A stretch of 32,968 nucleotides of DNA from CAVDHB01 sp963608705 (GTDB taxonomy: Bacteria > Bacteroidota > Bacteroidia > Bacteroidales > Bacteroidaceae), in assembly GCA_963608705.1 (NCBI GenBank), contig CAVDHB010000040.1, positions 1 to 32,968 of the forward strand, in the 5' to 3' direction. The position numbers and the translations under genes were made by a program. Positions 30,493-32,968 of this stretch are shown piece after piece. Position 1 is the stretch's first letter. Each line of letters begins with the position of its first letter. Below the pieces are notes generated by a model. It was not told the DNA's origin, searched no databases, and was given only the letters and a program-made list of their open reading frames with translations.

Positions 30493-32643
30493 CTACTTTC
30501 CACTTTTGATGATGGCGGACTCTGTATATTTGTCCGTTTGTAATTCCGTGTACTGGTGTTTACGTCCGAATGAGAAATTGTAGGCGGCTTTCACGTAGAA
30601 TGTGTGGTAATACCGTTTATCCCATGTGTCCTTGTCCTGTGAGTAGATGCCCAAATTTATCTTTGAGGTGGCGTGGTAGGATGAGAAAGGATTGGACGTG
30701 CCTACCTCCATGGTGAATCCATTCCGGCTGTAAGAAAGACTTCCCCCATACCTTGCGCTCATGCCCCAGCGTTCCAGCTCCCAGTAGGCTCCGCTCGTGG
30801 GGGAGTAGTAATAGAGACTGGCCATGAAATCCTTGTACATCCACTGCAAATCCACTTTCCCGGACCACTTGTTCAGTATGACAGGGTTCTCACCGCTCAC
30901 TTTGAAGTGGGATATTCCGCCACTCATTTTCAGCCGTAGCATGTTGTGGAAAAGCTTCATGGAGAATCCCAGGCTTGGGAGTACGAAGGCGTAGCTTCCT
31001 TGGTTCATATAGGATTGGATGAACCAGGTGCCGTCATAAGTGGTGCTACGCCTTACATTGGGACTGCAGTAGGTACTGTACATGATGAAATTCAGGGTGA
31101 AGAACGGGAACCGCCTTGAGACAGAGAACGTGTTGCAGAACTGTTCCGTCAGTTTCAAGTTCGGATTTCCCCGCAGCTTCTGTATCAAATCCACCGCCTG
31201 TGTCACATTCGTAAACCAGCTCAGTCTCGGATAATTGCTTATCAACCATGCCTCGTTTTGTATTTGGGTGTACTTGTCTGGGGTGTAGGAAAGATTCAGT
31301 GTGGGTTTGGGAGAGATATAGGTCTTGGATGGCTGCGACCGTTGGCTGTAGTGAATGGCGTCTATTCCCATCTGGAAAATGGCGTACAGCTTTTCCCATT
31401 GTTTCGAGATGTCGGCAAGCAGACGGGAACGGACGGTGAGCAGTTTTGTCCAGCTGATCTCCCCGTCATTCAAGTAGCGGCTTTTTGAATAAGTTGTCGA
31501 ATTGTACAGGGTACTTCCCAAAGTCCATCCCTTTTTTAGTCTTTTCTTATAATAGATTCGGAAGAGGGTTTTCAGGTAATCCTCCGAAGTGGAGGACAGG
31601 ATCTGTTTCTGGTCTTCCTCCGTCTTTCCTTCCGCATAGTGGTAGTCGTAATTGTTCTTTGCATAGTCTGCACTTGCTTCCACCGTCAAAGACTGTGCAT
31701 GAGAAAGATTCCATTTTGCGAAAAAGGAAAGGTAGGGATTGCGCATCCGCTCTTCTGTACTGTTCTGCAGGAAAGAGACTGACTCGGCCTGGTCTTTTCG
31801 GTAACGGAGAGAGGAGGTGTAAGAAGTTTGCGGACTGGAATCTTTGTATCCTGCTCGGAGATTCCAGCGCAGGGAGTCATTCGAATAAAGGTAATTGTAG
31901 AACAGGTGGTGTACGTGTTCCTTGGAAAGAGAAGAGTTGCTTTCCTCTGTCTTGTCCATAATGGAAGCGTCTGGATAAGTGAACTGTTCCTTGTATAAGT
32001 AGTGGATATCCTTGTCTTGAAGGTAGTTGTAATTATATCCCAGTGAAGACTCCGAGTTTCCATGGTTCAGTCTCGCCATGGCAAAATAATCCCCTTCACC
32101 GTAGGTTGTCTCCTGTGTTCCGGTGAGGCTTACATAGCCTCCGTATTTCTGGTGTCTCGTGATGTAATTGACCACGCAGTCATACTGGGAGAATTCTCCT
32201 GTGGGGAGTTCGTGGAACTCGACACGTTTGATGTCGGCGGGTCTTAGCGACTTGATCTCCGTGTCGTCATTGACAGGTCTGCCGTCTATCATCAGTGTCA
32301 CCGTTTTTTCTCCATAAGTCACCTCCCGTTTTCGCATATCCACGCTTATCTGTGGAATCATCAGGTTGTTCAGCAGACTGAGACCGTCATAGGCGTGTTT
32401 TCTCTCCTGTCGTGTAGGGAAATAGACAACCCTGTCCGCCTTGTTAGTGGTTTCGTTTCCGTTTACCACGACTTCTTTCAGTTTGTGTGGCGTGTCCAGT
32501 GTGTCTTTCGCGGTGAGAATCCGTCCGCTGATATTTTGGGCGTGGATACTATTTGTAACGGATAGTAAGAGAGAAAATAGTAAAGCTCCAGTTCCTTTGC
32601 AGTGTTTTCTCTGTACATTAAACCAATTGCGTGCTTGTGTCAT
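30493..32643 (-). CDS. Outer-membrane beta-barrel family protein (TonB-receptor-like)
   Basis: A 716-residue protein. The N-terminus (MTQARNWFNVQRKHCKGTG) is a long basic lead before the hydrophobic signal core (ALLFSLLLSVTNSIHAQ). The promoter position leaves no good later start. The plug domain has HKLKEVVVNGN, LSLLNNLMIPQISV, VTLMIDGRPVNDD, SLRPADIKRVEFHELPTG and CVVNYITRHQKYGGYVSL. This groups it with the barrels ending at 2757 and 15098. The barrel ends VKAAYNFSFGRKHQY, followed by a tail ending TESAIIKSGK that resembles the DSAIMKMY tail of the lanthipeptide-locus barrel. It stands alone with its own promoter; ligand unknown. Confidence 0.85.
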   Translation of the reverse strand: MTQARNWFNVQRKHCKGTGALLFSLLLSVTNSIHAQNISGRILTAKDTLDTPHKLKEVVVNGNETTNKADRVVYFPTRQERKHAYDGLSLLNNLMIPQISVDMRKREVTYGEKTVTLMIDGRPVNDDTEIKSLRPADIKRVEFHELPTGEFSQYDCVVNYITRHQKYGGYVSLTGTQETTYGEGDYFAMARLNHGNSESSLGYNYNYLQDKDIHYLYKEQFTYPDASIMDKTEESNSSLSKEHVHHLFYNYLYSNDSLRWNLRAGYKDSSPQTSYTSSLRYRKDQAESVSFLQNSTEERMRNPYLSFFAKWNLSHAQSLTVEASADYAKNNYDYHYAEGKTEEDQKQILSSTSEDYLKTLFRIYYKKRLKKGWTLGSTLYNSTTYSKSRYLNDGEISWTKLLTVRSRLLADISKQWEKLYAIFQMGIDAIHYSQRSQPSKTYISPKPTLNLSYTPDKYTQIQNEAWLISNYPRLSWFTNVTQAVDLIQKLRGNPNLKLTEQFCNTFSVSRRFPFFTLNFIMYSTYCSPNVRRSTTYDGTWFIQSYMNQGSYAFVLPSLGFSMKLFHNMLRLKMSGGISHFKVSGENPVILNKWSGKVDLQWMYKDFMASLYYYSPTSGAYWELERWGMSARYGGSLSYSRNGFTMEVGTSNPFSSYHATSKINLGIYSQDKDTWDKRYYHTFYVKAAYNFSFGRKHQYTELQTDKYTESAIIKSGK

Positions 32644-32664
32644 CCTTTTTGTTGTTATTAGTTA

Positions 32665-32694
32665 CAAAGTTACGATTTAAAGGATAAAAACAAT
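32665..32694 (-). promoter_or_regulatory. Bacteroidetes-type promoter for the barrel gene ending at 30493
   Basis: Minus-strand TAACTTTG (32665-32672) with a TTG at 32691-32693 upstream. The leader before the ATG at 32643 is only about 15 bases. The region is a near copy of the promoter region at 30308-30359. Confidence 0.6.
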
Positions 32695-32723
32695 GCAAGC
32701 TAACGAAAAATATAACATCTTAC

Positions 32724-32885
32724 ATGATTATCCACAAACATACCACTCTCCTGGCTTACACGTCGCAACAAGTAGAGACGCGATTCATCGCGTCTCCATT
32801 CATCGCATCCCCACATTCATCTATGATGACTTGTATCTGTGATTATACTATGAAAAGCGGAGACGCGATAAATTGCGTCTCTACC
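32724..32885 (-). repeat. Dispersed palindromic intergenic repeat element, copy B
   Basis: Read on the minus strand it has the same ordered blocks as copy A: a GAGACGC palindrome (32860-32881), the CGCTTTTCATAGT block, AATCACAGATACAA, CTCTACTTGTTG, and an end AGTGGTATGTTTGTGGATAA. It carries a second full palindrome at 32775-32796 (GAGACGCGAT/ATCGCGTCTC) where copy A has a decayed one. There is no open frame. Together with the fragment at 32901 it fills the last 300 bases of the window, which contain no gene. Confidence 0.7.
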
Positions 32886-32900
32886 TAAACAATATTGATT

Positions 32901-32925
32901 AGTGGTACGATTGTGGATAATCATT
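32901..32925 (+). repeat. Fragment of the dispersed repeat (end motif), inverted relative to copy B
   Basis: AGTGGTACGATTGTGGATAA plus TCATT matches 2092-2115 with one difference. It is inverted relative to the matching end of copy B at 32724-32747, so the ~200-base block 32724-32925 is bounded by inverted copies of the same motif. Confidence 0.6.
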
Positions 32926-32968
32926 GTATTCTTTTAGCATATCTCCCGCACGGTGCATAAGCTCTTGT

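Overview
The window looks like a chromosomal stretch from a gut Bacteroides or close relative. Several things point there. Many genes are preceded by the Bacteroidetes promoter (a TTG/TTTG box, 19-20 bases, then TAnnTTTG). There are families largely confined to Bacteroidota: GLPGLI proteins, the TonB-receptor-like 'outer membrane beta-barrel family' proteins, a DUF3791 protein, a TPR/membrane/HTH regulator, and AAA-ATPase-like/PD-(D/E)XK proteins. No tRNA, rRNA, CRISPR array or complete insertion sequence was seen.

Region by region. Bases 1-2410 are accessory DNA: the last residues of an IS1595-type transposase cut by the window edge, two tandem paralogous proteins of unknown function, and an orphan DUF3791 protein. 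Bases 2738-10970 hold the most interesting locus, all on the minus strand. In transcription order it has a TPR lipoprotein/membrane regulator (8923-10527), a small secreted protein (8427-8765), a class II lanthipeptide synthetase LanM (5279-8092), a 70-residue Gly-Gly-leader precursor peptide rich in Ser and Cys (4936-5148), and an outer-membrane beta-barrel protein (2757-4814). A deletion-scarred copy of that barrel gene lies at the other end of the locus (10671-10970). No peptidase/ABC exporter is in view.

Bases 11027-12745 carry short tandem repeats, an Rpn-type nuclease gene and a broken second copy of it. Bases 12761-17227 hold two more outer-membrane barrel genes. Bases 17463-24185 run the other way: a membrane-anchored MutS-like ATPase, a secreted two-module GH43 glycosidase, a short truncated-looking gene, a calcineurin-like phosphoesterase and an ATPase/nuclease-fold protein. 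Bases 24198-32643 return to the minus strand with a GLPGLI gene plus large TonB-receptor-like barrel operon, then two more barrel genes whose promoter regions are near copies of each other. A palindromic intergenic repeat element of about 150 bp occurs at 21402-21549 and, inverted, at 32724-32885, with fragments elsewhere.

Functional reading (inference): the 2.7-10.6 kb locus probably makes a dehydrated, thioether-bridged peptide. LanM modifies the precursor in the cytoplasm, a C39-type exporter encoded elsewhere would cut after Gly-Gly, and the linked barrel could be the outer-membrane export, receptor or immunity partner. The six intact barrel genes in this window, none with a SusD partner, suggest a hotspot for peptide- or metal-related outer-membrane receptors rather than a standard polysaccharide utilisation locus.
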